Of a stretch of DNA of 64,000 nt, positions 61,803-64,000 are shown in pieces; positions within the stretch are counted from its first letter, which is position 1; each line of letters begins with the position of its first letter. This DNA comes from JABDBE01 sp049585795 (GTDB taxonomy: Bacteria > Acidobacteriota > Terriglobia > Terriglobales > Acidobacteriaceae). Both the position numbers and the translations under genes were made by a program. The notes beneath the pieces are model-generated. The model did no database searches and was not told the DNA's origin. It saw nothing but the letters and a program-made list of their open reading frames with translations. The DNA lies in NCBI GenBank assembly GCA_049585795.1, contig JBAVAQ010000019.1:1-64000 (forward strand), read 5' to 3'.

Positions 61803-62684
61803 CTACTGTGGATTCACCGGCTTCAATCCCAGTTGCTTGGCAATTTGTCGTTCCTTAGCGTTATACGCGTTGTGCGGTTGCAGCGTACGCAGATAAAACA
61901 CCAAGTCCCATGCCTCGTCCGGCTTGATGTTGTCAACAAACGACGGCATTGGCGTGCCATCCAGGCCAGTCATGAAGATTTTGTAGATATCACGGTCGCT
62001 GCTGCCGCACTTGGGCCGAGATCCGTCGGTGAAGTTGTAGGGCCAAATCGGCGCCCCAAGATCGTCGGTAAGCGTCGAGGCGGAAGGACCATTGGCCATG
62101 CCCTGAACACCGTGACACTTCCAGCATTGCACTCTTCCAAAGACTTCTTGCCCGGCTTTGACGCGCTCCGGCGTCACTTCAGGCTCGGGAGGAATCTGGA
62201 TGGGCGTTCCCGGCTTTTCTCTCTGCCACCGGGGAGAGAAGTGCTTGATCCATGCCACGAGATCCGCGCGCTCATCTTTGGTGAAGGTGTTCCAAACAGG
62301 CATACTCGAGCGGTCTAACCCACGGGCAATGGTGTCAAAAAGGTCTTCATCGGTGGGCAAGGTGCCGGTGGGCGTGGAGCGGCACTTAAATATCCCCAAC
62401 TGAAAATCGCGGGGCTTCGGCCACATGGGAGGAATAAGCCACTGCGCAACCTCGCCGTTGCCGTCACCGAGATCTCCGTGGCAACCAACGCAGTATCTGC
62501 GATAAAGTGGGGCTGCAGCCTTGGCATTTCCCGTGATATTGCCGATGTGGCTGGTCGATGTCGGCAAATTCAGCCACTCTTGCAGCTGAACGGTCGAGAC
62601 CTGGGCGCTGGCGGGCAGCGAAAACACAAGAACAGCCGCCGCACTCATCAACAACGAACACTGTAAGAACGATTTCGTACGCAT
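61803..62684 (-). CDS. Diheme cytochrome c
   Basis: 293 residues with a signal peptide and two CxxCH motifs, CVGCHGDLGDGNGEVAQWLI (about 65-69) and VQCWKCHGVQGMANGPSAST (about 190). Met ligands probably lie in SSMPVWNTF and GTPMPSFVDN. It is a periplasmic electron carrier and the likely donor to subunit II. It is separated by 12 bp from the porin gene upstream and by 42 bp from the cupredoxin-like gene downstream. Two domains of the same type suggest gene duplication. Confidence 0.92.
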   Translation of the reverse strand: MRTKSFLQCSLLMSAAAVLVFSLPASAQVSTVQLQEWLNLPTSTSHIGNITGNAKAAAPLYRRYCVGCHGDLGDGNGEVAQWLIPPMWPKPRDFQLGIFKCRSTPTGTLPTDEDLFDTIARGLDRSSMPVWNTFTKDERADLVAWIKHFSPRWQREKPGTPIQIPPEPEVTPERVKAGQEVFGRVQCWKCHGVQGMANGPSASTLTDDLGAPIWPYNFTDGSRPKCGSSDRDIYKIFMTGLDGTPMPSFVDNIKPDEAWDLVFYLRTLQPHNAYNAKERQIAKQLGLKPVNPQ

Positions 62685-62696
62685 TGCTGGTCCTCT

Positions 62697-64000
62697 CTAG
62701 AAGTCGAAGTCAAAGCCGATCAACAATTCGCTCGAGTTCAAATTCTCGCCGGGTTGCGGGCCGGTCCCATCCTGGTGCAGCCAGTTGTATTCGTTGTGCC
62801 AGGCAAAACCTGCCCGGCTCGTCATAAAGGGGTTGTAGCGATAGCCGATGGTGTAGGTGCTAATATTTCCCAAGGTCGAGGGAGTCCCCGCGGTTCCTTG
62901 TTGCGACATTCGCTCCAACTCATAGCGGCCGATGAAGATCAGCTGTGGACTGTACACGTAGTGAGCTTCAAAGGTCGCCCCGTTCCAACTCGGTGCCCGC
63001 GCGGTCGCCGGTAACACCGTGCCGGGAGTTGCGTTCGGAAGGTCATTCGCCGGGGTCCCGTTATTGGGGTCGGTTGCGTTGCCATAGCCTTGCCCGAACC
63101 AAGCATTGTCCGACCCGTGCTGAGTCACGACTTGCAGGTCAAAGTGAGGACCCAAGTAGAATTGACCGACGAATCCCACGCGGCTGAATCCCTTGTTGCC
63201 AATGCCCGACCCAGGGATGGGAACTCCGGCCGAAGTTCGGTAAGTGACCGCCGCCTCTCCTGCCATGGCGTAAAATCCGAGCCGCTCCACACCCAGTTTG
63301 CCTGCGTCAAAAGCCTGGCTGCCGGTAAAGAAGCCAGTATAGGAGTTGGCCCCAGTGACCAAGCCTACGTTGCCGTCACTCGAACTGAGAAGAGCGGCGG
63401 AGAAACGCGTCCGGTCGTCCACCGAGTGTCCCATGTACTCAAGGCCGAGTTGGTTGTCCCCCATCTGCCCGAAGATGTTGTTGTCGCCGACGGGGATGAA
63501 GTGGTACGTCTGATAGATACCCCCGTTGCCGGTCAGCGTGAGAATGCGCTTCTCGGAAAGCAGGTTGTCCAGTTCGAATTTGCCCAGCTTCACATTGAGC
63601 CAAGGGCTGCCCCACAGGTTGTCAAGGCGAGCCATGACCGTCTCAAAGTGAAAGGCGCCGGTACTGTCCGATGAAGGGAGCAGGAAGAAAGAGATGTTCT
63701 TTTCGAGGGTGCCGCCGGTATGCAGGTCAAGTCCGCTCAGGTCGAAGCCGGAGCTTTCGATCCTGGCCTCGGCGTTGTTCGTGCCGCCGCCTTCGTCGAC
63801 AGCCACACGCCCCGTGCTCACCCGGTGCCAAATCGGGGTCATGCGGAAAGTGACCGGCCAGTAGGATGGGTTCTGCCAGATCGGAGCGTCCCGATCGTTC
63901 ATGAGCTGATAGCCGTTGTCTTTAAACTTCTGCCCGAAGTAATTCAGCATCGGCCAGGATTCATGGCATGCTGAACAACGAAGGCCATATTTTCGGGCGA
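62697..64000 (-). CDS. Heme-c-containing porin-like protein, N-terminus outside the window
   Basis: The frame is open from the window end to the stop at 62697 (about 433 codons seen). Near the window edge it reads KYGLRCSACHESWPMLNYFG, a CxxCH heme-c site. A long region of alternating beta character follows (GQMGDNQLGLEYMGHSVDDR, LSVHLQVVTQHGSDNAWFGQ-type strands) and ends ELLIGFDFDF, with the aromatic last residue of an outer-membrane barrel. A heme motif fused to a barrel suggests electron transfer across the outer membrane. The start and signal peptide lie beyond 64000. Confidence 0.8.
   Translation of the reverse strand, partial: ARKYGLRCSACHESWPMLNYFGQKFKDNGYQLMNDRDAPIWQNPSYWPVTFRMTPIWHRVSTGRVAVDEGGGTNNAEARIESSGFDLSGLDLHTGGTLEKNISFFLLPSSDSTGAFHFETVMARLDNLWGSPWLNVKLGKFELDNLLSEKRILTLTGNGGIYQTYHFIPVGDNNIFGQMGDNQLGLEYMGHSVDDRTRFSAALLSSSDGNVGLVTGANSYTGFFTGSQAFDAGKLGVERLGFYAMAGEAAVTYRTSAGVPIPGSGIGNKGFSRVGFVGQFYLGPHFDLQVVTQHGSDNAWFGQGYGNATDPNNGTPANDLPNATPGTVLPATARAPSWNGATFEAHYVYSPQLIFIGRYELERMSQQGTAGTPSTLGNISTYTIGYRYNPFMTSRAGFAWHNEYNWLHQDGTGPQPGENLNSSELLIGFDFDF

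Noticed and set aside
1..64000. CRISPR arrays, rRNA and tRNA genes
   Set aside because: No regularly spaced 25-40 bp repeats and no conserved rRNA or tRNA segments were recognised by eye; a covariance-model search would be decisive.

Overview
The window looks like chromosomal DNA of a free-living soil member of the Acidobacteriota (Terriglobia/Koribacter-like). This is inferred, not tested, from three things: short palindromic and 'GATCCTTCG...GGATGA' dispersed repeats, an E. coli-type homodimeric aceE operon with a retropepsin-like gene inside it, and a large aa3/caa3-type oxidase operon that includes a heme-carrying porin. No rRNA, tRNA or CRISPR array was recognised.

Layout. 1-1.16 kb: 5'-truncated view of a GAF-PAS sensor (minus). 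1.7-9.7 kb: accessory stress-type genes (HbpS/GlcG heme-binding protein, YoaK, cupin, 2H phosphoesterase, redoxin) mixed with visibly decaying genes. poxB is cut inside its GDG...NN thiamine motif and its last ~123 codons lie on the opposite strand; a HAD phosphatase and a second 2H gene are frameshifted; an antisense remnant of a neuromedin-U-like outer-membrane gene is present. 9.66-11.35 kb: an intact IS1380-family element with 17-bp inverted ends and a TTAA duplication sits inside a SnoaL/NTF2-like gene. 11.5-15.2 kb (minus): MOSC-reductase-ferredoxin fusion, SDR, alpha/beta hydrolase and a 17-codon ORF. 15.5-19.7 kb: FixJ regulator, MEDS protein, PAS histidine kinase and a receiver-only protein. 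19.8-29.2 kb: small accessory genes (DUF6582-like, MDR oxidoreductase, UBP zinc finger, hydrolase, second HbpS, VOC, DoxX, NTF2, a broken enoyl-CoA hydratase, a Ddn-like oxidoreductase).

Five sites sharing the core ATACYATCGTCYRATTG, or a weaker version of it, lie mostly 80-120 bp upstream of genes in this accessory zone, all in the same orientation relative to the gene. They suggest a regulon, plausibly of the FixJ-type system encoded in the middle of it.

29.3-34 kb: a SpecificRecomb-family membrane protein, then a repeat-rich spacer and a three-gene cassette with a TIR-like nucleotide-hydrolase-type protein, a membrane protein and a PEGA-domain secreted protein. This is the best candidate for an undescribed (defence-like) system. 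34-44.6 kb: uvrB, a receiver-like/TonB hybrid, a membrane protein between two direct repeats, an HExxH peptidase and an MscS channel. 43.2-50 kb: aceE-aceF-retropepsin-lpdA operon (pyruvate to acetyl-CoA). 50.3-55.2 kb: Dps, XRE regulator, small secreted and membrane proteins, a secretory-lipase-like protein with Asp in place of the nucleophilic Ser.

55.25-64 kb (all minus): respiratory operon running from a heme-c/porin fusion (open at the window end) through diheme cytochrome c, a copper-protein-like protein, cytochrome oxidase II, I, III, III, IV and a small membrane protein to heme O synthase (ctaB).
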